Made by a program: the position numbers and the translations under genes
Notes under the pieces: model-generated
Database searches by the model: none
Told to the model about the DNA's origin: nothing
What the model saw: only the letters and a program-made list of their open reading frames with translations
Assembly (NCBI RefSeq): GCF_001613265.1
Contig: NZ_BDCA01000029.1
Span: 30,083-94,082 of the forward strand
Source: Nocardia vermiculata NBRC 100427
Lineage (GTDB): Bacteria; Actinomycetota; Actinomycetes; Mycobacteriales; Mycobacteriaceae
DNA length: 64,000 nt
Reading direction: 5' to 3'
Part shown: positions 9,820 to 18,934 of the stretch, piece after piece
Layout of the letters: every line of letters starts with the position of its first letter
Numbering within the stretch: the stretch's first letter is position 1

Positions 9820-9855
9820 GTAATTGGGGCTTGTCGTCTTCAGACGGAGAACATT

Positions 9856-10839
9856 GTGTCGGAACCAGTGGGAGAACCGGGCGGGATCTCGGGAGCGGAC
9901 ACCGCGATCGTCGTCGAATCGGTGGAGAAATCCTTCGGTGATGTAAAAGCCCTGCGGGGCATCACCTTCAGCGTGCCCACGGGCAGTGTGCTCGGGGTGC
10001 TGGGGCCCAACGGGGCCGGTAAGACCACGACCGTATCCATCCTGTCGACCCTCACCCGGCCCGACGCCGGCCGGGCCGTCGTCGCCGGATACGACGTGGT
10101 GACAGACGCCGCGCGAGTGCGGTCGTCGATCATGCTCACCGGGCAGTACGCGGCGCTGGACGAAATGCTCACCGGGCGCGAGAACCTGGTGCTGTTCGGC
10201 CGGTTGATGGGATTGCGCCGCAAGGCCGCCGCCGCACGCGCGGTGGAACTGCTCGAACAGTTCGCACTGACCGAGGCCGCTGATCGCCGGGTCGGCCAGT
10301 ATTCCGGCGGTATGCGCCGCCGCATCGATATCGCCTGTGGGCTGGTGCGTCCGCCGCGCGTGGTGTTCCTCGACGAACCCACCACCGGCCTGGACCCGGT
10401 GAGCCGGCAGAGCCTGTGGTCGCTGGTGCGCTCACTCAAGGAACAGGGCGTCACGATCCTGCTCACCACCCAGTACCTCGAGGAGGCGGACGCGCTCAGC
10501 GACAACATCATCGTCGTCGACAAGGGCACCGTGATCGCCGAGGGCACCGCCGATCAGCTCAAGGCCCGCGCGGGCGACAGCTACTGCGAGGTGGTCCCGG
10601 TCGATGCCGGTGACGTGCCGGCCGTGGTCACCGCGCTGTCCGAACTCGGTGAGCCCACCGTCGCCGAGTCCCGGGACCGGGTGTCGATCCCGGCGCCGGG
10701 CGGCGCGGCGACCCTCTCGCAGGCACTGGAGCGGATCACCGCCGCCGATATCGAGCTGATCGATATCGCGCTGCGCCGGCCCTCGCTGGACGAGGTCTTC
10801 ATCCAGCTGACCAAGCCGACCGTGGGGGCGAAGGTATGA
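9856..10839 (+). CDS. ABC exporter ATP-binding subunit, DrrA-like
   Basis: 327-residue ATPase that would power the two membrane subunits encoded next. Walker A is GPNGAGKTT (about 52-60), the signature is YSGGM near 150, Walker B VVFLDEP near 170 with the D-loop GLDP, and an H-loop region follows as LLTTQYLEEAD. The C-terminal tail resembles the DrrA-family extension. GTG start at 9856 is supported by GACGGAGA five bases upstream. Overlaps the first permease by ATGA. The iron box upstream and the adjacent siderophore PKS suggest export of the siderophore or an intermediate; the DrrABC family otherwise exports drugs and lipids, so the substrate is inference. Confidence 0.9.
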   Translation: MSEPVGEPGGISGADTAIVVESVEKSFGDVKALRGITFSVPTGSVLGVLGPNGAGKTTTVSILSTLTRPDAGRAVVAGYDVVTDAARVRSSIMLTGQYAALDEMLTGRENLVLFGRLMGLRRKAAAARAVELLEQFALTEAADRRVGQYSGGMRRRIDIACGLVRPPRVVFLDEPTTGLDPVSRQSLWSLVRSLKEQGVTILLTTQYLEEADALSDNIIVVDKGTVIAEGTADQLKARAGDSYCEVVPVDAGDVPAVVTALSELGEPTVAESRDRVSIPAPGGAATLSQALERITAADIELIDIALRRPSLDEVFIQLTKPTVGAKV

Positions 10840-11639
10840 CGGTCGCCACCGAATCGGCTGCCACGCCGGAGGTCGCCGACGACGACTTCCGGGTACCGGC
10901 CTGGCTGCAATTGGGAGCGCTCAGCGGGCGCAGTGCCCGGACCGCGCTGCGCGAGGGCGATGTGGTCCTCGCCTTCTTCCAGCCGCTGGTGTTCTTCGTC
11001 TGCTTCTACGTGCCGCTGCGCCGATCGCTCGAGGTGCCCGGGGTCGACTACGCCCAGTACCTGCTGCCCATCATCGCGGTGTTCGCGATGTTCTTCGCAT
11101 CGATGTTCGCCGGAGACCGGGCCGCGCGCGAAGTCGTCGGCGGCATGTCGACCCGGTTGCGGTCGATGCCGGTACCGGCCTGGATCCCGGTCACGGCCCG
11201 TACCTCCGCGAATCTGATGCGGGTGGTGACCGCCCTCATCGGTGCGCTGGTGGTCGGCACGATCTTCGGTTTCCGCTTCCACTCCGCCGGTGCTGCCGTG
11301 ATCTTCGTGCTGGTGGTGCTGGCCTTCGGGACCGGACTGGTGGTCGCGACCGACGCGCTCGGCACGGTCACCCGCAACTCGGAGATCAGCGGCACCGTGC
11401 TGTTCGGCCCGCAACTGCTGCTGGTGATGACCTCGACCGGGTTCGTCCCGGCCGAGGGGTTCCCGGGCTGGATCCAGCCCTTCGTCCGTAACCAGCCGGT
11501 CTCCCAGATCACCGCGGCACTGCGCGGGCTGGCCGAGGGCCGGTACGTCTCGGAACTGGCCGTAGCCCTGGTGTGGATCGCCGGCCTGCTGGTCGTGGGC
11601 GCGGTTCTGGCCGTACGAGCGGAAGGACGCCGGGCGTAA
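10836..11639 (+). CDS. ABC-2 type exporter permease, DrrB-like
   Basis: 267 residues with about six predicted membrane segments, beginning near residue 45 (AFFQPLVFFVCF), and the ABC-2 pattern of a cytoplasmic loop between the second and third segments. The motif around GFVPAEGFPGWIQPFVRNQP before the last segment is typical of DrrB/DrrC-type transporters. It overlaps the ATPase stop (ATGA) and shares one base with the next permease (TAATG), so the three are coupled. It should form the heterodimeric channel with the following protein. Confidence 0.88.
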   Translation: MTVATESAATPEVADDDFRVPAWLQLGALSGRSARTALREGDVVLAFFQPLVFFVCFYVPLRRSLEVPGVDYAQYLLPIIAVFAMFFASMFAGDRAAREVVGGMSTRLRSMPVPAWIPVTARTSANLMRVVTALIGALVVGTIFGFRFHSAGAAVIFVLVVLAFGTGLVVATDALGTVTRNSEISGTVLFGPQLLLVMTSTGFVPAEGFPGWIQPFVRNQPVSQITAALRGLAEGRYVSELAVALVWIAGLLVVGAVLAVRAEGRRA

Positions 11640-12511
11640 TGAGCGAAGCGAACACCACAGTGAGCGCGCCGACCGATCCGGCCGCGGGTGACGACGCGAT
11701 GCGAGTGGATCTCTCCGGCGCGCGGGAATTCGACACCCAGCCGGGTACGGGTGGGCTCCCGGCACAGGCCCTGGTCGAGGCCGGACGGCTGTTGCGGCGC
11801 TGGTCGCGGCAGCCGGAGGTGATCACCTCCACGCTGATCTTCCCGATTCTGCTGCTGCTCATGTACGACCTGGTGCTGAAGAAGTCGCTCGGCGCGATGA
11901 ACGGCACCGACCCCATCTACGGATTCGTGCCGATGATCGCGGTCGCCGGCGCCATGTACGGCGCGATGGGTACCGGTCTGTCACTGTTCGGTGAGCGGGA
12001 GAGCGGCCTGTTGCGCCGGTTCTGGGTGCTCCCGATCAGTCGTTCGGCCGGGCTCACCGGCCGGCTGCTCGCCGAATGCGGCCGGGCACTGGCCGCCACC
12101 GTCGTGGTGGTGGTCGTCGGCATGATCCTGGGGCTGCGCTTCCAGGAGGGCTGGGCCGGACTGCTGGGCGTCCTGGTGGTCCCGGTCATCGTGATCGCCG
12201 GGTTCACGCCGGTGGTGGTGATGGTCGGGGTGAGCAGTGTGGGCGACAAGGTCACCCAGCTGTTCGCGATCGTGGTGCTGGTCGGGATGTTCTTCAACTC
12301 GGGCTTCGTTCCGGTGCAGAACTACCCCGGCTGGCTGCAGCCGATCGTGCGTGGCCAGCCGATGAGCTGCGCCATCGAGGCGATGCGCAACTTCACCCTC
12401 GGTGGCCCGGTGCTGGTTCCCTTCCTGCAGACCGTGGCCTGGGCCGCCGGCCTGATCCTGGTCTTCGGCGGCCTCGCCGTCCGTGGTTACCGCCGCGCCG
12501 TCCAAGCCTGA
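11639..12511 (+). CDS. ABC-2 type exporter permease, DrrC-like
   Basis: 290 residues from ATG 11639, which overlaps the previous TAA by one base; the longer open frame from 11573 is discarded. About six hydrophobic segments, starting near residue 60 (TLIFPILLLLMYDLVL), and the motif GFVPVQNYPGWLQPIVRGQP that parallels the one in the preceding permease, so the two are distant paralogues. The roughly 50-residue N-terminal cytoplasmic tail is longer than in its partner. Ends the iron-regulated transporter operon, with a strong terminator 28 nt later. Confidence 0.88.
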   Translation: MSEANTTVSAPTDPAAGDDAMRVDLSGAREFDTQPGTGGLPAQALVEAGRLLRRWSRQPEVITSTLIFPILLLLMYDLVLKKSLGAMNGTDPIYGFVPMIAVAGAMYGAMGTGLSLFGERESGLLRRFWVLPISRSAGLTGRLLAECGRALAATVVVVVVGMILGLRFQEGWAGLLGVLVVPVIVIAGFTPVVVMVGVSSVGDKVTQLFAIVVLVGMFFNSGFVPVQNYPGWLQPIVRGQPMSCAIEAMRNFTLGGPVLVPFLQTVAWAAGLILVFGGLAVRGYRRAVQA

Positions 12512-12538
12512 CCGAACTGCCGATATACACCCCGTCAC

Positions 12539-12581
12539 AACCCGTCTCCCGTGCGCGACAGTCGTTCGGGAGACGGGTTTT
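12539..12581 (+). terminator. Intrinsic terminator after ABC exporter operon
   Basis: A perfect 13-bp inverted repeat (AACCCGTCTCCCG at 12539-12551 and its complement at 12567-12579) with a 15-nt loop, ending in TTTT. Lies directly after the last exporter gene. Confidence 0.9.
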
Positions 12582-12896
12582 CGGCGTATTCCTGGAACTC
12601 ACCTGCCCGGCCCGGGCGACGCCGGCGGATGCCACGAGCACGTCGTGTCGCCGATTACCGCCGTCCGGGAGCGTCCAGCGGTTACTCTCGAATGTCGGCA
12701 GTTGTTCGTTCTCGCATGGTGTTGCAGGCCCAGCACAACCACGAAGACCACGAAACCCTCGAGCCCCGCAAATCCGACGCCGGACCGTTGCTCCGGCGTG
12801 GTGGGAGGAGCCGTTCGCGATGGTGATTGTCGAGTCGGTAGACCGTTCCAGCCCGGTGCGGCGAAGGCCCGCCCCGGCCTACGGGGGTGGTGTGCG
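12582..12896. other. Non-coding gap before the debranching enzyme
   Basis: About 315 nt between the exporter terminator and the glucosidase start. The glucosidase frame is open here but has no plausible start and low protein-like character. GGGGGTGG just before 12897 is the likely ribosome binding site. No other gene, repeat or clear promoter was recognised. Confidence 0.6.
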
Positions 12897-15005
12897 ATGA
12901 CGGCGCCCTCACCTCTCAACGGCGGTGAACCCGCCCTGTTGAACGGCGCGGTGACCCTGGTCGAAGGCAGCACCTTCTGCCTGTCCGACCGGGTCGGCGA
13001 TGTGGAATCGGGCACCTCGCAGGGCCTGTTCTATCACGATGCCCGGGTCGTATCGCGCTGGGAGCTACGGGTGGACGGGCAGCGGCTGGAACCGCTGTCG
13101 GTGCTGAGTCCGGAGGCTTTCACCGCGCGTTTCATCCTGCGTCGCCCGCCGCGTTCCGGTGCCGCGGACTCGAGTCTGCTGGTGGTGCGTGAGCGGCTCG
13201 TGGCCGACGGCATGCGCGAGACCATCGTGCTGGAGAATCTCGGTCGCGAACCCACCGCGGTGGTGCTGGAACTACGCGCCGACGCCGATTTCGTGGATCT
13301 GTTCGCGGTCAAGGAGGGGCGGGCCGGGCACGGCCACGCCGAATTACTGGTCACCGACAACGAACTGCTGCTCAACGATCGCTCGGACCGCGCCCGTGGC
13401 CTCGCGATCTCCTCCTCCGAGCTGCCGATCGTGATGCCCGGTTCGCTGACCTGGCGCATCGTGGTGCCGGCGACGGGACGCTGGCAGACCGAGGTGCTCG
13501 CGCAGCCGACGGTCGCCAATCAACGAGTCCACGTCGCGATGCGTCCCGGAGAGCATTACCGCTCCAGTGAGCCCGGCCGCAAAATGGCCGCCTGGCGTGA
13601 TACCGCGACCAAACTCACCACCGGGGACATCGAGCTCACCGCGATTCTGCAACGCACCGAAAGCGATCTGGGCGCCCTGCAGATCCGGGAGGAACGTCGG
13701 CACCGCACCTTCGTCGCCGCCGGCGCACCCTGGTTCATGACCTTGTTCGGCCGCGATTCCCTGCTCACCGCGTGGATGGCGTTGCCGCTGGATTCCTCGC
13801 TGGCACTGGGCACCATGCAGCAGCTGGCCGAGATGCAGGGGCAGCAGGTGGATGCGCTCACCGAGGAGGAGCCGGGCCGGATCATGCACGAGATCCGGCG
13901 CGGCCCGTCCGGCGGGCTAGCCCTGGGCGGTGAGGTCTACTACGGAACCGTCGACGCCACACCACTTTTCGTGATGTTGCTCGCCGAAACACGCCGCTGG
14001 GGAGCATCACCGGAGGCCGTGCAGGCGCTGCTGCCCGCCGCCGACGCCGCGCTGGACTGGATATCGCATTTCGGCGATCGCGACGGCGACGGTTTCGTCG
14101 AATATCAGCGCGCCACCGACCGCGGCCTGATCAATCAGGGCTGGAAGGACAGTTTCGACGGCATCAACGATGCCTGCGGCAACCTGGCCCAGGCCCCGAT
14201 CGCCCTGTGTGAGGTGCAGAGCTACGTCTACGCGGCGCTGCGGGCGCGGGCCGAACTGGCCGAGGAATTCGGCCAGGACGAGAAGGCCGGCCAGCTGCGC
14301 GATCGTGCCGCCGAAATGCGCACCAAGTTCGCGGAATCCTTCTGGATGCCGGAAAGGGGCTGGTATGCGGTCGCGCTGGACGGCGGCAAGCGCCGGGTCG
14401 ACGCGCTGACCAGCAATATCGGCCATTGTCTGTGGTCGGGCATCGTGCCCGACGATCACGCCGAGCAACTGGTGCATCAGCTCTCCACTGCGGAGATGGA
14501 CTCCGGATTCGGCCTGCGCACCCTGTCTTCGGCGATGGGCGCATTCAATCCGATGAGCTACCACAATGGTTCGGTGTGGCCGCACGATACGGCGATCACC
14601 GTGGCCGGGCTGCTGCGCTATCGGCACATCCCCGGCGCGGTCGATCTGGCGACCCGGCTGACCAACGGATTGCTCGATGCGGCAACCGCTTTCGGTGGCA
14701 GGCTGCCGGAGCTGTTCTGCGGGTTCCAACGCTCTCGGTTCTCCGCCCCGGTACCGTATCCGACCTCCTGCTCACCACAGGCCTGGTCGAGTGCGGCGCC
14801 ACTGCTCCTGGTCCGGTCGTTCCTGGGGCTGGACCCCGATGTACCGCACCGCACGGTGGCCGTGCTGCCGCACGTCCCGCCACGCTGGGGCCGGGTCGAA
14901 CTCACTGACCTACGCCTCGGCGGCACCACCGTGGACCTGGCCGTCGACGGCGACCAGGTCACCGCCACCAACCTGCCGGAGGACTGGCGACTGATCACCC
15001 ACTGA
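12897..15005 (+). CDS. Glycogen debranching enzyme-type glucosidase (amylo-alpha-1,6-glucosidase family)
   Basis: 702 residues from ATG 12897, preceded by a G-rich ribosome site; the open frame reaches to 12483 without credible coding sequence. The N-terminal beta-sandwich (about 1-250) carries the GDE_N-like pattern NGAVTLVEGSTFCLSD and GLFYHDARVVSRW. The C-terminal alpha/alpha barrel has PWFMTLFGRDSL, NQGWKDSFDG, QSYVYAAL, YHNGSVWPHD and FCGFQR, the conserved active-site blocks of this family; the acid/base residues should be among the Asp of GWKDS and the Glu/Asp-rich blocks. It probably hydrolyses alpha-glucosidic branches of glycogen or related glucans in the cytoplasm. No signal peptide. 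Exact substrate unknown. Confidence 0.85.
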   Translation: MTAPSPLNGGEPALLNGAVTLVEGSTFCLSDRVGDVESGTSQGLFYHDARVVSRWELRVDGQRLEPLSVLSPEAFTARFILRRPPRSGAADSSLLVVRERLVADGMRETIVLENLGREPTAVVLELRADADFVDLFAVKEGRAGHGHAELLVTDNELLLNDRSDRARGLAISSSELPIVMPGSLTWRIVVPATGRWQTEVLAQPTVANQRVHVAMRPGEHYRSSEPGRKMAAWRDTATKLTTGDIELTAILQRTESDLGALQIREERRHRTFVAAGAPWFMTLFGRDSLLTAWMALPLDSSLALGTMQQLAEMQGQQVDALTEEEPGRIMHEIRRGPSGGLALGGEVYYGTVDATPLFVMLLAETRRWGASPEAVQALLPAADAALDWISHFGDRDGDGFVEYQRATDRGLINQGWKDSFDGINDACGNLAQAPIALCEVQSYVYAALRARAELAEEFGQDEKAGQLRDRAAEMRTKFAESFWMPERGWYAVALDGGKRRVDALTSNIGHCLWSGIVPDDHAEQLVHQLSTAEMDSGFGLRTLSSAMGAFNPMSYHNGSVWPHDTAITVAGLLRYRHIPGAVDLATRLTNGLLDAATAFGGRLPELFCGFQRSRFSAPVPYPTSCSPQAWSSAAPLLLVRSFLGLDPDVPHRTVAVLPHVPPRWGRVELTDLRLGGTTVDLAVDGDQVTATNLPEDWRLITH

Positions 15006-15014
15006 GTGACGGGG

Positions 15015-15045
15015 CCGGGTGCCCCGGCCGTGGTGGGGCGCCCGG
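15015..15045. terminator. Bidirectional terminator-like hairpin
   Basis: CCGGGTGCCCC at 15015-15025 pairs with GGGGCGCCCGG at 15035-15045 (one G-U pair) across a 9-nt loop, between the converging glucosidase and peptidase genes. There is no T run, as is common for actinobacterial terminators. Confidence 0.6.
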
Positions 15046-15059
15046 TTATGCGCTGGTCC

Positions 15060-17093
15060 TCACAGGGTTACGCGCTGGTCCTCGGGCAGAAACAGTGTGT
15101 CGCTCTGTTGCACGCCGAAGGTGGTGTAGAACTCCGGAAGATTGCGTACGACCTGGTTGCAGCGGAATTCGCCGGGTGAGTGCGGGTCGGTCGCCACCTG
15201 CTGAGCCAGGGCCTGCTCGGTCTGCTTCTCCCGCCAATTGCGGCCCCACGACTGGAACAGTGGCGTGTAATCGGGCGCGTTGTGCCCGGCCTTGCCCTCT
15301 TCGATCCGGAATGCGGCCAGCGAGATCATCAGGCCGCGGATATCGGCGAGGTTCTCGCCGACGGTGAGTTCACCGTTGACGTGCGAACCGGGCGGCAACC
15401 CCTGGGGTACCAGCGTGTTGTATTGGTCGACAACCTGTTTCGTCTTGGCCTCGAAGGCCTTCAGGTCCTCGGGGGTCCACCAGTCCTCGCGGTTGCCCTC
15501 GCCGTTGTATTTGGCGCCCTGATCGTCGAAGCCGTGGCCGATCTCGTGGCCGATGGTGGCGCCGATCGCACCGTAGTTCACCGCGGGCAGCGCGTCCGGA
15601 TCGAAGAACGGCGGCTGCAGAATCGCGGCGGGGAAGTTGATGGAGTTGGAGGTGGGCTGGTAGTAGGCGTTGACGGTCTGTGGTGACATCGCCCACTCGG
15701 TCTTGTCCACCCGGGTGCCGAGCTTGTTCACCGCGCGCTCGGCCTCGAAGGCCTCGATCGCGAGCAGGGATTCGACCAGCTTGCCGCGGGTGATCTTCAG
15801 TTTCGAATAGTCCACCCACTTGTCCGGGTAGCCGATCTTCACCGTGATCTTGTCCAGCTTGGCCAGCGCCGCTTCCCGCGTCTTCGGCGACATCCACTCC
15901 GAGTTGCGGAAGTTCTCCCGGTAGGCGGCGAGCAGATTGTCCACCAGTTGCTCGGCGCTCTTCTTCGCCTTGGGCGGGAAATGTTTCTCCACGTACAGCT
16001 TGCCGAGCTGTTCCCCGAGGTTGGCATCGACCACACCCACGGCCGATTTCCACAGGTCCGGACGTTGTTCGATGCCGACGGTGGCCTTCAGATAGTCGAA
16101 GTTGGCGTCGGAGAGTTCGGTGTTGAGGTACTTGGCGTACTGACGCAGCAGGGCGAGTTTCAGCCATTCGCGCCAGGTGTCGATCGGCACCTCTTTCCAC
16201 AGTGCTCCGGCGGCGGTGACGAACGACGGTTCGCCGACCACCACCTTCGCGAACAGATCCTTGGGGCGGTCGGTCACCCCCTTCAGCCACGGATCCCAAT
16301 CGAATTCCGGTGCGAGGGCGGTCATTTCGTCCCACGACATCAGGTTGTAGGTGGCGTCGGCATCGCGGGTGCGCACGTTGTCCCAGAAGGCTGCGGCAAT
16401 GCGTTTCTCCAGGTCGAGCGTGCGTTCCCCGGCGCCGTCGGCGAGTTTCGCCCCGGTGGCCAGTGTGTTCAGCAGGGTGCGATAGGCCGCGAGCTGGTCG
16501 GCGAACTGCGGATCGTCGTAGTACTGCTCGCTCATGCCGATCCCGGACTGCCCGACCGTGGCGATGTAGGCGTTCGAGTCCTTGCGGTCGATGCCGATAC
16601 CGATCCCGATCAGCCCGCCCAGCGGGAGCGCGCCCATCACCTGCGCCAGATCGGCCTTGGTCGCGGCGCCGTCGATCCGGTCGAACAGCGGCTGCAGGGG
16701 AGTGGTGCCCAGTGTCTCGAGCGTGTCCAGATCCATCCGTGCGTCGAACAGGTCGCGGATCTGCTGGGCCTCGGATCCGTCCTCCGGATCGTGGATGCCG
16801 TCGATGACCTCGCGCAGCTGCCCCTCCACCCGATCCGACACCTCGGCGAAGGTGCCGTAGGAAACCTTGTCCGGCGGCATCTGGTAGGTCCGCAGCCAGG
16901 TGCCGTTGATGTGGCGGTACAGATCGTCCTGCGGGCGCACGGCCTGATCGACACCGGAGAGATCGGGGCCGGTCAGCGGCTTGGGTTTCGTATCGTCACG
17001 GTCGCAGGCGACCAGCGCGGCGGCGACCGGCACCGCACCGAGCGCGATCAGGAACGAGCGGCGCCCCAGGCGGGCCGGACCGGACGATGTCAC
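15060..17093 (-). CDS. M13 family zinc metallopeptidase, predicted Tat lipoprotein (Zmp1/PepO-like)
   Basis: 677-residue gluzincin of the neprilysin family. The zinc site is HEIGH at 516-520 with the third ligand Glu580 in GENLAD; NAYYQP and the Pro-Pro-Phe-Phe-Asp block typical of M13 are present. The N-terminus has RRSFLIALG followed by a hydrophobic stretch and the lipobox LVAC, so it looks like a twin-arginine or Sec lipoprotein anchored outside the membrane, unlike soluble Zmp1. The usual M13 C-terminal CxxW is replaced by QRVTL. A 16-bp direct repeat (one mismatch) covers its last codons and the sequence just after the stop. It would cut oligopeptides at the cell surface. Transcribed alone, facing the debranching gene. 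Confidence 0.93.
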   Translation of the reverse strand: MTSSGPARLGRRSFLIALGAVPVAAALVACDRDDTKPKPLTGPDLSGVDQAVRPQDDLYRHINGTWLRTYQMPPDKVSYGTFAEVSDRVEGQLREVIDGIHDPEDGSEAQQIRDLFDARMDLDTLETLGTTPLQPLFDRIDGAATKADLAQVMGALPLGGLIGIGIGIDRKDSNAYIATVGQSGIGMSEQYYDDPQFADQLAAYRTLLNTLATGAKLADGAGERTLDLEKRIAAAFWDNVRTRDADATYNLMSWDEMTALAPEFDWDPWLKGVTDRPKDLFAKVVVGEPSFVTAAGALWKEVPIDTWREWLKLALLRQYAKYLNTELSDANFDYLKATVGIEQRPDLWKSAVGVVDANLGEQLGKLYVEKHFPPKAKKSAEQLVDNLLAAYRENFRNSEWMSPKTREAALAKLDKITVKIGYPDKWVDYSKLKITRGKLVESLLAIEAFEAERAVNKLGTRVDKTEWAMSPQTVNAYYQPTSNSINFPAAILQPPFFDPDALPAVNYGAIGATIGHEIGHGFDDQGAKYNGEGNREDWWTPEDLKAFEAKTKQVVDQYNTLVPQGLPPGSHVNGELTVGENLADIRGLMISLAAFRIEEGKAGHNAPDYTPLFQSWGRNWREKQTEQALAQQVATDPHSPGEFRCNQVVRNLPEFYTTFGVQQSDTLFLPEDQRVTL

Positions 17094-17209
17094 AAAAGTT
17101 CCTCTCCCCGACGGCAGGTAGTCTGCGGACAGAGGCTAACCGAACGGGCTGAGCTGCGCCTGAATCGTCGCCGCCTCCGGAGTGGGAAGCATTCCATCGA
17201 CGCCCGGAT

Positions 17210-17238
17210 TTGGGCGCTACCTGCGGCTTGGCTACACT
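17210..17238 (+). promoter_or_regulatory. Predicted promoter of the rplN operon
   Basis: TTGGGC at 17210-17215 and TACACT at 17233-17238 are separated by 17 nt, a good spacing for the housekeeping sigma factor. It lies 200 nt before rplN and would give a long leader. The rpsH promoter at 38603 has the same -10 hexamer. Confidence 0.6.
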
Positions 17239-17442
17239 TGTCGGGTTGCCTGCGGGTGTTGTACCCGCACTTCGGCCGCGAACCCACAGTGGTTGATTCT
17301 CTCGAATCATGCATAACCGCTGGCAGGCGCTGCCCCGCGGAGCTCGCGGAGCGGGCCGTCAAGGTCCGTCGAAGGGCAGCTGACCATGCCCGTCGGGTCG
17401 GTAATCCGGCGTGCATTACGTCCAGGTCTAGGAGGAGCTGAA
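17239..17442 (+). other. Leader region of the rplN operon
   Basis: About 200 nt between the predicted promoter and the rplN start, without an ORF. It holds a small hairpin (TGCGGGT at 17251-17257 with ACCCGCA at 17263-17269). Ribosomal-protein leaders often bind a regulatory protein, but no known motif was recognised. The ribosome binding site AGGAGGAG is at 17430-17437. Confidence 0.45.
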
Positions 17443-17811
17443 GTGATTCAGCAGGAGTCGCGACTGCGCGTCGCCGACAACACGGGTGCCAAGGAGATCC
17501 TCTGCATCCGCGTGCTCGGCGGGTCGTCGCGTCGCTATGCCGGTATCGGCGACGTCATCGTCGCCACCGTCAAGGACGCCATCCCCGGCGGCAACGTCAA
17601 GAAGGGTGATGTCGTCAAGGCGGTCGTCGTGCGCACCGCCAAGGAGCGTCGTCGTCCGGATGGTTCGTACATCAAGTTCGATGAGAACGCCGCGGTGCTG
17701 ATCAAGGCGGACAACGATCCGCGTGGCACCCGCATCTTCGGCCCCGTCGGCCGTGAGCTGCGTGACAAGCGTTTCATGAAGATCGTTTCGCTGGCCCCGG
17801 AGGTGCTCTGA
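17443..17811 (+). CDS. rplN: 50S ribosomal protein L14
   Basis: 122 residues from GTG 17443, the exact family length; AGGAGGAG five bases upstream fixes this start over the longer open frame from 17386. Begins VIQQESRLRVADNTGAKE, the conserved L14 opening, and ends with the RFMKIVSLAPEVL block. L14 sits at the subunit interface of the 50S particle. First gene of the promoter-proximal half of the spc operon; the genes that precede it in most bacteria (rplP-rpmC-rpsQ) are not adjacent here, and a metallopeptidase gene on the other strand lies upstream. Confidence 0.98.
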   Translation: MIQQESRLRVADNTGAKEILCIRVLGGSSRRYAGIGDVIVATVKDAIPGGNVKKGDVVKAVVVRTAKERRRPDGSYIKFDENAAVLIKADNDPRGTRIFGPVGRELRDKRFMKIVSLAPEVL

Positions 17812-17812
17812 C

Positions 17813-18127
17813 ATGAAGGTGCACAAGGGCGACACCGTGATCGTCGTCTCGGGTAAGGACAAGGGCGCCAAGGGCAAGGTCATCCAGGCCTACCCGGCAA
17901 CCGACAAGATCCTGGTCGAGGGCGTGAACCGGATCAAGAAGCACATCGCGAACTCCGCGAATCAGCGCGGCGCCAGCTCCGGCGGCATCGTGACCCAGGA
18001 GGCGCCCATCCACGTGTCCAACGTGATGGTTGTCGACTCCGACGGCAAGCCGACCCGCGTTGGTTACCGCACCGACGAGAACGGCAAGCGGGTGCGCATC
18101 TCCCGTCGCAACGGGAAGGACATCTGA
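17813..18127 (+). CDS. rplX: 50S ribosomal protein L24
   Basis: 104 residues with the N-terminal KOW motif (KGDTVIVVSGKDKGAKGKV) that binds 23S rRNA early in assembly of the 50S subunit. Starts one base after the rplN stop and is followed two bases later by rplE, the standard spc order. Confidence 0.98.
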   Translation: MKVHKGDTVIVVSGKDKGAKGKVIQAYPATDKILVEGVNRIKKHIANSANQRGASSGGIVTQEAPIHVSNVMVVDSDGKPTRVGYRTDENGKRVRISRRNGKDI

Positions 18128-18129
18128 GC

Positions 18130-18693
18130 ATGACCACCGCAGAAAACATTCAGCCTCGGCTCAAGCTGCGCTACCGCGCGGAAATCAAGGACGCGCTGAA
18201 CAGCGAGTTCAACTACGCCAACGTGATGCAGATCCCGGGCGTGGTGAAGGTCGTCGTCAACATGGGTGTCGGTGACGCTGCCCGCGACGCCAAGCTGATC
18301 AACGGCGCCGTCAACGACCTGGCCCTGATCACCGGTCAGAAGCCGGAGATCCGCAAGGCCCGCAAGTCCATCGCGCAGTTCAAGCTGCGTGAGGGTATGC
18401 CGATCGGTGCGCGCGTCACCCTGCGTGGCGACCGCATGTGGGAGTTCCTGGACCGCCTGGTCTCCATCGCGCTGCCCCGTATCCGCGACTTCCGCGGCCT
18501 GTCGCCGAAGCAGTTCGACGGCAACGGCAACTACACGTTCGGCCTGAGCGAGCAGTCGATGTTCCACGAGATCGATGTGGACTCCATCGACCGCCCGCGC
18601 GGTATGGACATCACGGTCGTCACCACCGCGACCAACGATGAGGAGGGCCGCGCCCTGCTCAAGCACCTCGGCTTCCCGTTCAAGGAGAACTGA
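18130..18693 (+). CDS. rplE: 50S ribosomal protein L5
   Basis: 187 residues, the normal actinobacterial length. Contains the conserved NMGVGDA and TGQKPEIRKARKSIAQFKLREG blocks. L5 contacts 5S rRNA and the peptidyl-site tRNA. Third gene in the order rplN-rplX-rplE-rpsN with tight spacing. Confidence 0.98.
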   Translation: MTTAENIQPRLKLRYRAEIKDALNSEFNYANVMQIPGVVKVVVNMGVGDAARDAKLINGAVNDLALITGQKPEIRKARKSIAQFKLREGMPIGARVTLRGDRMWEFLDRLVSIALPRIRDFRGLSPKQFDGNGNYTFGLSEQSMFHEIDVDSIDRPRGMDITVVTTATNDEEGRALLKHLGFPFKEN

Positions 18694-18697
18694 GCAC

Positions 18698-18883
18698 ATG
18701 GCTAAGAAAGCTCTCGTCAACAAGGCCGCCGCGAAGCCGAAGTTCGCTGTTCGTGGCTACACCCGCTGCCAGCGTTGCGGTCGTCCGCGCGCGGTCTACC
18801 GCAAGTTCGGCCTGTGCCGCGTCTGCGTCCGTGAAATGGCGCACCGCGGCGAGCTGCCGGGCGTGCACAAGAGCTCCTGGTGA
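18698..18883 (+). CDS. rpsZ: 30S ribosomal protein S14, zinc type
   Basis: 61 residues from ATG 18698, the length of the zinc-binding (type Z) S14; the longer frame from 18575 runs inside rplE. Four cysteines in CQRCG and CRVCV form the zinc ribbon, and the protein ends in the family signature GVHKSSW. It starts four bases after rplE. In most genomes rpsH follows directly; here a perfect terminator follows and rpsH is nearly 20 kb away. Confidence 0.97.
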   Translation: MAKKALVNKAAAKPKFAVRGYTRCQRCGRPRAVYRKFGLCRVCVREMAHRGELPGVHKSSW

Positions 18884-18934
18884 GCTCGCGCTACTGAGGT
18901 AGCGCACGCGCTGAGCGCAACAATCGAATCGAGG

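Noticed and set aside
15046..15082. Direct repeat TTAYGCGCTGGTCCTC at the end of the M13 gene
   Set aside because: Only two copies; best explained as a local duplication of the last codons, not a mobile element or attachment site.
15948..17441. 497-codon plus-strand frame opposite the M13 peptidase
   Set aside because: The peptidase has HEIGH and GENLAD motifs; this frame ends in the rplN leader and has no protein features.
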